The position numbers were made by a program, and so were the translations under genes. Of a stretch of DNA of 64,000 nt, positions 29,557 to 37,381 are shown one piece after another. Within the stretch, counting starts at the first letter, position 1. Each line of letters begins with the position of its first letter. The notes beneath the pieces were generated by a model. That model made no database searches. It had not been told where the DNA came from and saw nothing but the letters and a program-made list of their open reading frames with translations. This stretch comes from Agarivorans gilvus (lineage in GTDB: Bacteria; Pseudomonadota; Gammaproteobacteria; Enterobacterales; Celerinatantimonadaceae): the NCBI RefSeq assembly GCF_001420915.1, contig NZ_CP013021.1, positions 940,001 to 1,004,000 on the forward strand, written 5' to 3'.

Positions 29557-29841
29557 TTAGCGGTTAAGGCCTAATTGAAAAATTAGGCTTTCTGCCTGAC
29601 AACAAAAAGTGAAAGAGGCACTTAACTTCACACCACCTTCTACGGCGCTGATTTCACTGTTAATTTCACAAGGATCAGATTCTGCTTTGCGTGCTTTAGC
29701 TGTTAGCTCAGTTAGACGCGCTTCCGCCAAAGCTTGCTCGGCATAAAGCTCTTCAACTACAGCGGTTCGCTCTTCACCGTCGATCACCGCACCTACGTCC
29801 ACACAACAACAAACTTTAGATTCTTCTAACTTCGTTTTCAT
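29557..29841 (-). CDS. DUF406 family protein (YfcZ/YiiS-like)
   Basis: A 94-residue protein beginning MKTKLEESKVCCCVDVGAVI. The cysteine-rich CCCVDVG opening followed by the ELYAEQALAEARLTELTAKA helix is characteristic of DUF406. The family has no firm function. In E. coli the member yfcZ lies beside fadL, and here too fadL is near (two genes away). I start at the ATG at 29841, with AAGGA 6 bases upstream; a TTG directly before it is less likely. Its 3' end contains the terminator hairpin at 29566-29592. Confidence 0.85.
   Translation of the reverse strand: MKTKLEESKVCCCVDVGAVIDGEERTAVVEELYAEQALAEARLTELTAKARKAESDPCEINSEISAVEGGVKLSASFTFCCQAESLIFQLGLNR
29566..29592. terminator. Terminator hairpin overlapping the 3' end of the DUF406 gene
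   Basis: GCCTAATT, loop GAAA, AATTAGGC, then TTT, with AAGG before. The GNRA-type loop and 8-bp stem lie 12 bases past the batD stop and inside the final codons of the convergent DUF406 gene. It most likely ends the MoxR-Bat transcript. Confidence 0.6.
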
Positions 29842-29991
29842 CAACTTTCCTTTAATCTACAGCAAACTTTAGTTATACCTTTGTCACGGAACTAAAGCAT
29901 AATTAGAACTACTGTGTAGCATAACCCAAGCTCAGTCGCCTTGACACTTGTCATGATAGATTAGCTTTAATGGATTTATCTAGGAAATAAC

Positions 29992-30558
29992 ATGCTTGTC
30001 GATTTTTTTCGAAAGAAAAAGTCCAGTCACTCGGTCAAGTCGAGTATGGAAGCAAAACAAACACGTTATAAGGCCTTAGTACAGGCTTACAACCGGGACA
30101 TTTACCGCTACGCTTATTGGCTGGTAAAGGATAAACACGTCGCCGAAGACATCGTTCAAGAAACCTTTCTTAGGGCTTGGCGCTCGCTTGAGCAGCTAAA
30201 AGACGATAAAGCGGCAAAGGCCTGGTTAATTACCATTCTGCGGCGCGAGAACGCCCGGCGCTTTGAGCGCAAACAATTCGATTTAGTCGATATCGAAGAA
30301 CATTCAGTGGCCGATATCAATGCTCATAGTAGTGAGCAAGAAATTGAAAACGAATGGCTTAGGAGGCAGATTGATAAACTTGCGCCAGAATACAAAGAGC
30401 CTTTACTGCTGCAAATTATTGGTGGCTTTAACGGTGATGAAATTGCACAAATGTTAGAGCTAAATAAAAATACCGTCATGACTCGGCTTTTTAGAGCACG
30501 AAATCAACTCAAAGAAGCCTTAGAACAGGACCAACATCGAGGACAGAGTAATGGATGA
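29992..30558 (+). CDS. ECF-type RNA polymerase sigma factor
   Basis: A 188-residue sigma-70 family protein with region 2 (YNRDIYRYAYWLVKDKHVAE, then DIVQETFLRAWRSL) and region 4 (YKEPLLLQIIGGFNGDEIAQ, then MLELNKNTVMTRLFRARNQL), and no regions 1 or 3. This is the ECF pattern. The N-terminal LVDFFRKKKSSHSVKSSM is an unusual basic extension. It overlaps the next gene, a DUF3379 membrane protein, by 8 bases. Such pairing is typical of a sigma and anti-sigma module. A TTGACA with a TGACA-CT-TGTCA inverted repeat lies 50 bases upstream and may mark its promoter. Target genes are not evident here. Confidence 0.9.
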   Translation: MLVDFFRKKKSSHSVKSSMEAKQTRYKALVQAYNRDIYRYAYWLVKDKHVAEDIVQETFLRAWRSLEQLKDDKAAKAWLITILRRENARRFERKQFDLVDIEEHSVADINAHSSEQEIENEWLRRQIDKLAPEYKEPLLLQIIGGFNGDEIAQMLELNKNTVMTRLFRARNQLKEALEQDQHRGQSNG

Positions 30559-31267
30559 GCTAGAGTTTCGCCGTCAGCTGTATACGAATCCTCGCAATCG
30601 TAGCGAGGCGCTATTACAGGAAGCAAGGCGTAATAACAAAAACAAGAAGCTGTATGATGATATGCAGCAGCTTGAAAATAAATTAGAGCAAGCGCTAAAC
30701 GTTGAAGTACCAGATGGCCTTGCCGAGCGCCTGATGCTGCGCCAAAGTTTTGATGATTCTCGCCAGCAATACCGGCGTAAGTCTCGTTGGCAGATTGCTA
30801 TAGCCGCTTCCATTGCCTTTGCTCTAGGCCTGAGTACCAGCTTATTTCATTGGCAGCAACAAGCCGCAGATATGGGGCAACTGGCACTACAGCATGTTTA
30901 TGAAGAGATGCCCTACACCAGCGGAGTTGACGAACAGCCAAGCCTGCAAACCATTAACGCTAAATTGGCACGTTATGGTGCGAGCTTTGAACAACTTCCT
31001 GGTAAAGTGGTTTATGTCAATCATTGTGCTTATGCCGGCAGCCCAGCCTTGCACATGGTAATGAAAGGCAAAATGGGTTCCAACATCAATGTTTTTGTGG
31101 TGCCTAAATCAACCGAATTAAAGACCGTACAGAGCTTTTCAGATAAAACCTTACACGGCATGGTTGAACCGCTAGCGAACGCCAGCCTAGTGGTGGTTGG
31201 CGAAATGAAAGAGCCTATAGAAAAAACCCTGCATACGCTTACCGCTGAACTGAATCAAGCAATTTAA
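30551..31267 (+). CDS. DUF3379 membrane protein, probable anti-sigma factor
   Basis: The 238-residue product has a charged cytoplasmic N-terminal part (MDELEFRRQLYTNPRNRSEA). One membrane helix lies about residues 80-100 (WQIAIAASIAFALGLSTSLF). A C-terminal domain follows with YGASFEQLPGKVVYVNHCAY and GSNINVFVVPK. These match DUF3379, a family co-encoded with ECF sigma factors in marine gammaproteobacteria. An anti-sigma role is inferred from topology and the overlap with the sigma gene, not demonstrated by a known zinc motif: no HxxxCxxC is visible. A terminator follows. Confidence 0.82.
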   Translation: MDELEFRRQLYTNPRNRSEALLQEARRNNKNKKLYDDMQQLENKLEQALNVEVPDGLAERLMLRQSFDDSRQQYRRKSRWQIAIAASIAFALGLSTSLFHWQQQAADMGQLALQHVYEEMPYTSGVDEQPSLQTINAKLARYGASFEQLPGKVVYVNHCAYAGSPALHMVMKGKMGSNINVFVVPKSTELKTVQSFSDKTLHGMVEPLANASLVVVGEMKEPIEKTLHTLTAELNQAI

Positions 31268-31282
31268 GCTTCATCCTAACTT

Positions 31283-31315
31283 AAGGCCGCTTTGCTACGC
31301 TAAACGGCCTTTTTA
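31283..31315 (+). terminator. Intrinsic terminator after the sigma/anti-sigma unit
   Basis: AAGGCCG, 15-base loop, CGGCCTT, then TTTTAT, 15 bases past the DUF3379 stop. Confidence 0.75.
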
Positions 31316-31481
31316 TAGCTATCAGCCTCAAAAACTTAAACATCTAAGCTTGATGTTTACTGTCAACCCGCTATATTGCCAAGCCACCAACATTAAACAC
31401 CTGTTTAACTTTTGTGCTACAGCTCGTGTTTTTGACAAAAACATTTAACAAATGCTTAACATTGCGGGTTTTTGCTCCTAG

Positions 31482-31514
31482 TCTGGTCAGAGGTCAGCTT
31501 TGTGACCCTATAAA
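31482..31514 (+). promoter_or_regulatory. fadL promoter with candidate FadR box
   Basis: TCTGGTCAGAGGTCA (31482-31496) contains one consensus FadR half-site CTGGTCnGA and shares AGAGGTCAG with the palindrome before fadIJ. A likely -10, TATAAA, lies at 31509-31514, so the box would cover the -35 region and repress fadL without long-chain acyl-CoA. Confidence 0.5.
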
Positions 31515-31550
31515 ATGTCGACCACATAACCCGTAAAAAGAGAGGGAATA

Positions 31551-32804
31551 ATGAACATAAGGAAATTATCACAAGCGCTTATTGCTACGTCGGCCGCCTT
31601 AACTGCCGCTCATGTAAACGCTGCCGGTTTCCAACTAGTAGAACACTCCGCTTCCGGGCTTGGCCGCTCATTTGCTGGTGAAGCAGCGGTCGCCGACAAT
31701 GCTTCGGTACTGGCGCGTAACCCTGCTGCCATGTCAATGTTTGACAGCATTGCCGTATCCGGTGCTTTAACTTACATCAAACCTGACGTTTACGTAAAAG
31801 GGAATACTGGGGTCAATGCCCTCGACCGAGCCCTAGATAATGAAGACGTAGTACCTGGCGCGCCAGTGCCAGCTGGCTACTTCATTCAACCGATTAATGA
31901 CAAATGGGCTTGGGGCTTTGGTATGTTCTCTAATTTCGGCCTATCCACCGAGTATCCTGACGATTATGCTGCAGGCCCAATTGCCGGCCAAACAGAGTTA
32001 ATTACCCTCAACTTAAACCCCAATGTCTCCTACCGCGTCAATTCTCATTTTAGCATTGGTGCGGGACTGAATGCCGTTTATGGTACAGCCAAACTCATTC
32101 GCAACTTCGGTAGCAACAGTCCCTTCCCGGCTTCAGGCAACGCGGCACACTTAAAAGGTGATGGCTGGGGCTATGGTTGGAACGTGGGCGCGATGTGGGA
32201 AATCAACCCCAATCATCGTTATGGTATTAGCTACCGCTCTAAAGTAGATCTTAAATTTAAGGGTGATTTTTATTCCGACATTCCCGAAGGCCTTAGCACT
32301 AACCCCTACGGCACAGGTGGAGAAGAAATCCCCGGTAAATTAACCCTAAATTTACCTGATATTTTTGAGTTTTCTGGTTACAACCGCCTTAATCAAGCGG
32401 TAGCGGTTCACTATAGCTATGTTTGGACGGGCTGGAGTACCTTCCAAGAGATCAATGCCACCTCTGATGGCATTGGCAGTGTGATGCAAAAAGATGAAAA
32501 ATTTAGCGACTCTTATCGCGTATCGTTTGGTGCCACTTGGTACCTCAATCCTGAATGGGAGTTACGCGCCGGTATGGCCTTTGACCGCAGCCCTTCGCGG
32601 ACTCACAAAACCATCAGTATTCCAGATAATGACCGTTATAACTACGGCTTAGGCTTTACTTACCACCTCAGTGAGCAAGGAAGCTTAGATGCCGGCTTTA
32701 CCTACATTCAAGGTAAAGAAGGCAGCTTTAACGAAGAAGGGGTGGAATTTGTATCTAAGGGTGACGCCTACATCGTTGCGCTACAATACAACCACAGCTT
32801 CTAA
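31551..32804 (+). CDS. fadL: Outer membrane long-chain fatty acid transporter FadL
   Basis: FadL is a 14-strand outer-membrane channel that brings long-chain fatty acids in by lateral diffusion. The 417-residue product has a signal peptide ending at VNAAGFQLVEHSASGLG, the start of the plug domain. The family NPA motif is in VLARNPAAMSMF. The repeated aromatic-ended beta strands end in IVALQYNHSF, the outer-membrane C-terminal phenylalanine. GAGAGG precedes the ATG. It sits between the ECF unit and a MerR gene and is probably FadR-regulated together with fadIJ. Confidence 0.94.
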   Translation: MNIRKLSQALIATSAALTAAHVNAAGFQLVEHSASGLGRSFAGEAAVADNASVLARNPAAMSMFDSIAVSGALTYIKPDVYVKGNTGVNALDRALDNEDVVPGAPVPAGYFIQPINDKWAWGFGMFSNFGLSTEYPDDYAAGPIAGQTELITLNLNPNVSYRVNSHFSIGAGLNAVYGTAKLIRNFGSNSPFPASGNAAHLKGDGWGYGWNVGAMWEINPNHRYGISYRSKVDLKFKGDFYSDIPEGLSTNPYGTGGEEIPGKLTLNLPDIFEFSGYNRLNQAVAVHYSYVWTGWSTFQEINATSDGIGSVMQKDEKFSDSYRVSFGATWYLNPEWELRAGMAFDRSPSRTHKTISIPDNDRYNYGLGFTYHLSEQGSLDAGFTYIQGKEGSFNEEGVEFVSKGDAYIVALQYNHSF

Positions 32805-32813
32805 AATGGCATT

Positions 32814-32838
32814 AGCAACCGGCAACTTGCCGGTTGCT
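32814..32838. terminator. Strong hairpin after fadL
   Basis: AGCAACCGG, loop CAACTTG, CCGGTTGCT: a perfect 9-bp stem 10 bases beyond the fadL stop. No T tract follows, so it may be a 3' stabilising or Rho-assisted structure rather than a true intrinsic terminator. Confidence 0.5.
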
Positions 32839-32897
32839 TGACCAGCCCGGCAAATTCCCCCACTCTTCAGTTAGGTCTTACTGCACAGAGAGGCAAT

Positions 32898-33290
32898 ATG
32901 GTAAACAACCCAACCCCTTACACCATTAGTGATTTGGCTAAAGAGTTTACCATTAGCACCCGCAGCATTCGCTTCTACGAAGATCAAGGTTTATTGCACC
33001 CAAAACGCGTCGCGAGCAAGCGGCTCTATTCAAAACACGATAAATTACGCTTAAAGCTGGTACTACGGGGTAAACGCCTAGGTTTTTCCTTAAGCGAAAT
33101 AAAAGAGTTATTTGATTTATACGACGCGAAAATGAACTCTAGCCAAGAAGTGCTTAGTTTAATTGACAATATAAAACTAAAAAAGCTGAGCCTATTACAG
33201 CAGCTAGAGGATATTCAGGTGGTGTTAATGGAATTAAAGTCAGCAGAGCGCCGCTGTAACGACGCTCTGAAAAAACTCAACCAGCCCTAG
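32898..33290 (+). CDS. MerR family transcriptional regulator (LiuR-like)
   Basis: The 130-residue product begins MVNNPTPYTISDLAKEFTIS with a MerR winged helix (STRSIRFYEDQGLLHPKR; RLYSKHDKLRLKLVLRGKRL). The dimerisation coiled coil follows (KLKKLSLLQQLEDIQVVLME). The GKRLGFSLSEIKELFDLYD segment recalls LiuR-type regulators of branched-chain amino acid and fatty acid catabolism, but the effector is not visible, and there are no metal-binding cysteines of the MerR metal sensors. I start at the ATG at 32898 (GAGAGG upstream). A TTG start 60 bases earlier overlaps the fadL hairpin and is unlikely. Confidence 0.85.
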   Translation: MVNNPTPYTISDLAKEFTISTRSIRFYEDQGLLHPKRVASKRLYSKHDKLRLKLVLRGKRLGFSLSEIKELFDLYDAKMNSSQEVLSLIDNIKLKKLSLLQQLEDIQVVLMELKSAERRCNDALKKLNQP

Positions 33291-33871
33291 TGTTCGCCGG
33301 CATTGCCTTGAATAAAGTGCTTGCGACACAAAGACACATAGCGGTCGTTACCACCGATTTCGATTTGCTCACCTTCACTAAGCACACGACCTTGTCCATC
33401 GATACGCGCATTAAAGTGGCCTTTATTGCCGCACCAACAAATAGTTTTTAACTCTTCTAACTTGTCCGCCAAACACAATAAATGATAAGCGCCTTCAAAT
33501 AACTCCCCACGGAAATCAGTTTTAAGCCCGTATACCATTACCGGTATGTGTAAATCATCCACTACTTTCGCCAGTTGGTAGACCTGAGCACGAGATAAAA
33601 ACTGGCCTTCATCAACAATCACCACATCCAAAGCCTGTTGTTGATGCTTGGCTTTTACCGAAGTAAATAAGTCTTGCTGCTCACAAAAGGTTTCAGCTGT
33701 TAAGGACAAACCAACCCGCGCTTTAATTATCCCCACGCCGTCACGAGTATCCATTGCAGGAATCAGCGCTAAAGGGTTCATGCCCCGCTCTTGATAGTTA
33801 AAATGCGCCTGAATCAACTGGGTCGACTTTCCAGAGTTCATTGCCGCATATTTAAAATGTAGTGAAGCCAT
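33287..33871 (-). CDS. tdk: Thymidine kinase
   Basis: Tdk phosphorylates thymidine for the salvage pathway. The 194-residue product has the P-loop AAMNSGKSTQLIQAHFNYQ near the start, the DEGQFL motif (VVIVDEGQFLSRAQVYQLA), and structural zinc cysteines in TICWCGNKGHFNAR and SLCRKHF. The substrate lasso (GGNDRYVSLC) is also present. GAGGGG precedes the ATG. It converges with the MerR gene, overlapping by 4 bases, and follows the NhaC-family gene by 14 bases on the same strand, so read-through under lysine control is possible. Confidence 0.95.
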   Translation of the reverse strand: MASLHFKYAAMNSGKSTQLIQAHFNYQERGMNPLALIPAMDTRDGVGIIKARVGLSLTAETFCEQQDLFTSVKAKHQQQALDVVIVDEGQFLSRAQVYQLAKVVDDLHIPVMVYGLKTDFRGELFEGAYHLLCLADKLEELKTICWCGNKGHFNARIDGQGRVLSEGEQIEIGGNDRYVSLCRKHFIQGNAGEH

Positions 33872-33885
33872 TTACCCCTCTTTAT

Positions 33886-35469
33886 TTATATCGAGTTATT
33901 TAGCGCCATCGCCGCCGTTTGTTGGCGATGGTACAAAGCACCGGTGACAATAGCAAATGCCACAAGACCAACTGACAACGCAGCGCTAACACTGCCACTT
34001 AAGCCCATGACTAGGTAACTCAGCATACTGATGGCTGCAACCAACAAGGCGTAGGGCAACTGAGTCGCTACGTGGTCGATATGATGACAAGCAGAGCCGG
34101 TAGAGGACAAAATGGTGGTATCAGAAATAGGAGAACAATGGTCACCAAATACCGCTCCAGCTAATACCGCCGATAGCATTGGCAACATCAAACTCACTTC
34201 ACTGGCCACAGCCATATCAGCAGCAATCGGTAACATGATACCAAAAGTACCCCAACTAGTGCCGGTAGCAAAGGCCATCAAACCGGCCAATACAAAAATC
34301 AACATCGGTAACATGGCTGGATTCATCGCGCCATCCAGTTGAGAAGCGAGATATTTACCCGTTTCTAGATCACCAATCACACCGCTAATAGACCAAGCAA
34401 ATAACAAAATAATGATAGCCGGCAGCATCGCTTTAAAGCCTAGGTAAACGGCTTTCCCCACTTGGGCTAAAGACAAACGCTGACGAATAGCAAACAAGCC
34501 GCTAATCAACAAACCCACGATGCCACCATAAACCAAGGAGATAGTTACATCGGTATTTTCTAAGGCAGCCAGTAGTGTAAAGTTTTGCTCTTGCTCCAGC
34601 GCAGCCGCACCGGTAATAACAAAACTAGAAAAAGTCACTAGGGTCAAAATTACAATCGGTAATACTAGGCCTAACGGCGAGCCATTATCAGCTTCAAAAT
34701 CATGGTTTACGCTTCCCGCTGGGGTACCTTTTTCGGCATCAAATAATTGGCCTTGCTCCGCGGCACTTTCATGCTGACGCATAGGGCCAATATTGAGATT
34801 AAAATAAGCCACGGCTAAGGCCATTAATAACGCAAAAATAGCGTAGAAATTCAGTGGAACCATGCTAGCGAAGGCCGCTAAGGGACTGATATCAGATATG
34901 CCGTGGGTAACCAACAACCCTCCCACTAGGGCAATAATATAGGCCCCCCAGCTAGACAACGGCATCAGCACACACATCGGTGCGGCGGTGGAATCCAACA
35001 AATAAGCCAACTTAGCCCGCGATACTCCTGCTTGATCGGTAAGGGGACGCGTTACACTGCCCACCGCTAGGCTGTGGAAGTAATCATCCACAAACACCAC
35101 AAAGCTTAATAAAGCGGTGGTCATAGTGGCTTGGCGGCGTGTTTGGATACGTTTTTTCGCCCAGTTTGCAAAAGCGGAGGTAGAACCGGTGGCGGTCATT
35201 AAGCTGGTCATTGCCCCCAGCAATAATAAAAACGCAATAATTTGAATGTTCCAACCATTAGCCGCACCGTCATCCCACACTAGCCCCAAGGCTAAATTGC
35301 CTAGGTACTCAGTGGACGAGATAAAAGAAAACTCGCTAATAAGCAGGGCTCCGGCGACAATGCCACAGCTTAGCGCAACAATCACTCGACGGGAGATTAA
35401 AGCGACACTTAAGGCGATAAGTGGCGGGAGTACCGATAAAAAAGAATCTGTATAAGACATGGTTTGCAT
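33886..35469 (-). CDS. NhaC-family transporter under a lysine riboswitch, probable lysine importer (LysW type)
   Basis: A 527-residue, roughly 12-helix Na+/H+ antiporter NhaC-family protein (VVFVDDYFHSLAVGSVTRPL; DSTAAPMCVLMPLSSWGAY; ATGTSWGTFGIMLPIA; GDHCSPISDTTILSS). NhaC relatives carry out sodium-coupled exchange, and some import organic solutes. The leader of this gene folds as a lysine riboswitch, which points to lysine rather than sodium/proton homeostasis. Comparative work on the lysine element named such NhaC-type transporters LysW, and this gene fits that description. The ATG at 35469 is preceded by AGAGA that can be hidden in a hairpin. Transport direction and substrate are inferred. 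Confidence 0.85.
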   Translation of the reverse strand: MQTMSYTDSFLSVLPPLIALSVALISRRVIVALSCGIVAGALLISEFSFISSTEYLGNLALGLVWDDGAANGWNIQIIAFLLLLGAMTSLMTATGSTSAFANWAKKRIQTRRQATMTTALLSFVVFVDDYFHSLAVGSVTRPLTDQAGVSRAKLAYLLDSTAAPMCVLMPLSSWGAYIIALVGGLLVTHGISDISPLAAFASMVPLNFYAIFALLMALAVAYFNLNIGPMRQHESAAEQGQLFDAEKGTPAGSVNHDFEADNGSPLGLVLPIVILTLVTFSSFVITGAAALEQEQNFTLLAALENTDVTISLVYGGIVGLLISGLFAIRQRLSLAQVGKAVYLGFKAMLPAIIILLFAWSISGVIGDLETGKYLASQLDGAMNPAMLPMLIFVLAGLMAFATGTSWGTFGIMLPIAADMAVASEVSLMLPMLSAVLAGAVFGDHCSPISDTTILSSTGSACHHIDHVATQLPYALLVAAISMLSYLVMGLSGSVSAALSVGLVAFAIVTGALYHRQQTAAMALNNSI

Positions 35470-35473
35470 CTAT

Positions 35474-35538
35474 TCTCTGTTATTTAATCCAGAGAGCAAA
35501 CTGAGTGAGCACTACGAAGGCGGCACTCTGTAGCTCTC
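35474..35538 (-). promoter_or_regulatory. Riboswitch expression platform with Shine-Dalgarno sequestering hairpin
   Basis: On the minus strand GCTCTCTG (about 35490-35497) can pair with CAGAGA (35474-35479), which holds the ribosome-binding site of the transporter. The same GCTCTC can pair instead with GAGAGC (35533-35538) at the 3' edge of the aptamer. This gives mutually exclusive structures, so translation would be off with lysine bound and on without it. Confidence 0.6.
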
Positions 35539-35690
35539 CATAGTATTCACTATGACAGTGGCGCACTTATTAAATGCGTCACCAGCAAACCGTGTTGACG
35601 AGACGATTTACTTCGGCGCGGGCCCCTTTCTTACAAAGCCATAGGTGTCACCCCACTTTGTAGTACTTTTGACCAGCGCTCCTCTACAAT
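35528..35690 (-). ncRNA. Lysine riboswitch (L box) aptamer
   Basis: Read on the minus strand, the leader has all the landmarks of the lysine aptamer in order: TGTAGAGGAGCGC, AAAAGTACTACAAAG, GGGGCCCGCGCCGAAG, TTTGCTGGTGACGC, CACTGTCATAG and TATGGAGAGCTACA. Helices are evident: P1 (TGTAG with CTACA), P2 (TACAAAG with CTTTGTA), P3 (GTAAATCGT with ACGGTTTGC, wobbles), P4 (CGCA with TGCG) and P5 (CATAG with CTATG). The same blocks occur in the same order in the B. subtilis lysC leader as I remember it. Confidence 0.92.
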
Positions 35691-35707
35691 ATAGCGTTAG
35701 TGGCTGC

Positions 35708-35735
35708 ATTATACCCACAAAAGCAGAATCTTCAA
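35708..35735 (-). promoter_or_regulatory. Sigma-70 promoter of the lysine riboswitch transcript
   Basis: Minus-strand TTGAAG (35730-35735) and TATAAT (35708-35713), 16 bases apart. The predicted start is a few bases before the first aptamer helix. Confidence 0.7.
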
Positions 35736-35798
35736 CCACTAACAAACCTGTAATTTTATCAAAATAATTTAAAAAACTACTTAAATAAACATGAGTAA

Positions 35799-35833
35799 TT
35801 GACAAGAACTAATTAACAATTAAAATTTAATTG
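35799..35833 (+). promoter_or_regulatory. hns promoter with AT-rich palindrome
   Basis: TTGACA (35799-35804), 16 bases, TAAAAT (35821-35826). The 17-base palindrome CAATTAAAATTTAATTG (35817-35833) covers the -10 and likely start. The whole 35760-35870 stretch is very AT-rich, the kind of DNA H-NS binds, so autoregulation is plausible. Confidence 0.5.
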
Positions 35834-35870
35834 ATTCTCTAATTAAAAATTAAATGAATGTAGGATTAAT

Positions 35871-36278
35871 ATGAGCGACTTTGTTAAGGTATTTTTAAAC
35901 GCAAGAAGCCTTAAAGCGGCTACCAAAGAGCTATCTATTGAGCAAATAGAAGATAGCTATAATAAACTAAAAACTATTTTGGATGAGCGTTACGCGCTTA
36001 AACAAGAAGAAGAAAAGCAACAGCAAGAAAAAAGAGAAAAGCTAGAAAAATATAAAGCCTTGCTTGAACAAGATGGCATCGATCCTAACGAATTATTAGA
36101 AATGATTGGCGATGCTCCGGTTAAAGAGCGTAAAAAACGTCAGCCTCTACCCCCAAAATATAAGTTTATTGATGAAAATGGCCAAGAGAAAACTTGGACT
36201 GGCCAAGGAAGAACCCCATCTCCTATTCAGAAAGCTATCAAGAACGAAGGAAAGACTAAAGAAGACTTCTTAATTTAG
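35871..36278 (+). CDS. hns: H-NS family nucleoid-associated protein
   Basis: H-NS binds AT-rich DNA, silences acquired genes and shapes the nucleoid. The 135-residue product has the N-terminal dimerisation coiled coil (FLNARSLKAATKELSIEQIE; ALKQEEEKQQQEKREKLEKY) and a flexible basic linker. The C-terminal DNA-binding domain is YKFIDENGQEKTWTGQGRTP, where the QGR hook is intact. AGGA precedes the ATG. It is monocistronic and ends in a strong terminator. It is divergent from the lysine riboswitch transcript. Confidence 0.93.
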   Translation: MSDFVKVFLNARSLKAATKELSIEQIEDSYNKLKTILDERYALKQEEEKQQQEKREKLEKYKALLEQDGIDPNELLEMIGDAPVKERKKRQPLPPKYKFIDENGQEKTWTGQGRTPSPIQKAIKNEGKTKEDFLI

Positions 36279-36292
36279 TCCAATATCCTTAT

Positions 36293-36320
36293 AAAAAAGG
36301 AGCTTTATAGCTCCTTTTTT
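36293..36320. terminator. Bidirectional intrinsic terminator between hns and galE
   Basis: AAAAAAGGAGCT, loop TTAT, AGCTCCTTTTTT: a perfect 12-base repeat between the convergent hns and galE genes. Confidence 0.9.
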
Positions 36321-36326
36321 ATTTGA

Positions 36327-37337
36327 TTAAGCAAAACCGTTTGGATTGGCTTGTTGCCAGCGCCAAGAATCTTCGGCCATGTCATTTAAGTCTAATTCGG
36401 CCTGCCAGTTTAATTCCCGTTTAGCTAAGCTGGGATCAGAGTAACAAGCCGCAATATCACCAGGGCGGCGCGGTGCCATTTTATAAGCAATAGTCTTACC
36501 AGATACCTTTTCAAAGGCTTTAAGCATTTCTAATACACTATAGCCTTGACCAGTACCTAAATTGTAGGTCACCAACCCGGCGTTATCAGCCAGCTTAGCT
36601 AAGGCTTTTAAATGTCCCTTAGCTAAATCAACCACATGAATGTAATCTCTCACCCCTGTCCCATCTGGTGTATTGTAATCATCGCCAAATACACTGAGTT
36701 GCTGTAAACGACCAACAGCCACTTGAGTGATATAGGGAACCAAGTTATTTGGAATGCCATTAGGATCTTCGCCAATTAAACCAGACTTATGCGCACCTAC
36801 CGGATTAAAATAACGTAATAAGGCAATATTCCAACTATTATCGGATTGATATAAATCCCCTAAAATTTGTTCCACAATTAATTTAGAACGTCCATAAGGA
36901 TTGGTTGCGCCAGTTGGAAAGCTTTCTAATATGGGAACGGTATGTGGATCACCATACACCGTAGCCGATGAACTAAACACCAAATTTTTAACACCATATT
37001 CTGCCATCACCTCACATAGAGTTAAGGTTCCAGAGACGTTATTTTGATAATAATGTAATGGAATAGTCGTCGACTCTCCTACCGCTTTTAAACCGGCAAA
37101 ATGTATCACCGATTTAAATTGATACTGAGCAAAAACCTCTGCCAAGGCTAATTTATTACATACGTCCACTTGGTAAAAATCAGGACGCTTTTTACAAATT
37201 TGTTCAATTCTATCAACAGAAGCCGGATGAGAGTTGCAGAGGTTATCAACAATCACCACCTCTTCTCCCTGCTCCAATAATTCGACTACGGTGTGGCTAC
37301 CGATATAGCCGGCGCCGCCGGTTACTAAAATAGTCAT
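36327..37337 (-). CDS. galE: UDP-glucose 4-epimerase
   Basis: GalE interconverts UDP-glucose and UDP-galactose with bound NAD. The 336-residue product starts MTILVTGGAGYIGSHTVVEL with the GxxGxxG motif and has the YxxxK catalytic pair in YGRSKLIVEQIL, SSATVYGDP and RYFNPVGAHKSG. I use the ATG at 37337, because AAGGA lies 5 bases before it. The ATG two codons earlier is too close to that site. There is no galactose operon around it, so it most likely serves polysaccharide or lipopolysaccharide synthesis. Confidence 0.94.
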   Translation of the reverse strand: MTILVTGGAGYIGSHTVVELLEQGEEVVIVDNLCNSHPASVDRIEQICKKRPDFYQVDVCNKLALAEVFAQYQFKSVIHFAGLKAVGESTTIPLHYYQNNVSGTLTLCEVMAEYGVKNLVFSSSATVYGDPHTVPILESFPTGATNPYGRSKLIVEQILGDLYQSDNSWNIALLRYFNPVGAHKSGLIGEDPNGIPNNLVPYITQVAVGRLQQLSVFGDDYNTPDGTGVRDYIHVVDLAKGHLKALAKLADNAGLVTYNLGTGQGYSVLEMLKAFEKVSGKTIAYKMAPRRPGDIAACYSDPSLAKRELNWQAELDLNDMAEDSWRWQQANPNGFA

Positions 37338-37381
37338 AGTCATCCTTTATATAAGTAAAAATAAAAACAGAAAATATCTTA

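Noticed and set aside
35608..35805. 65-codon minus-strand open frame
   Set aside because: It lies over the lysine riboswitch and its promoter; the RNA structure explains the conservation.
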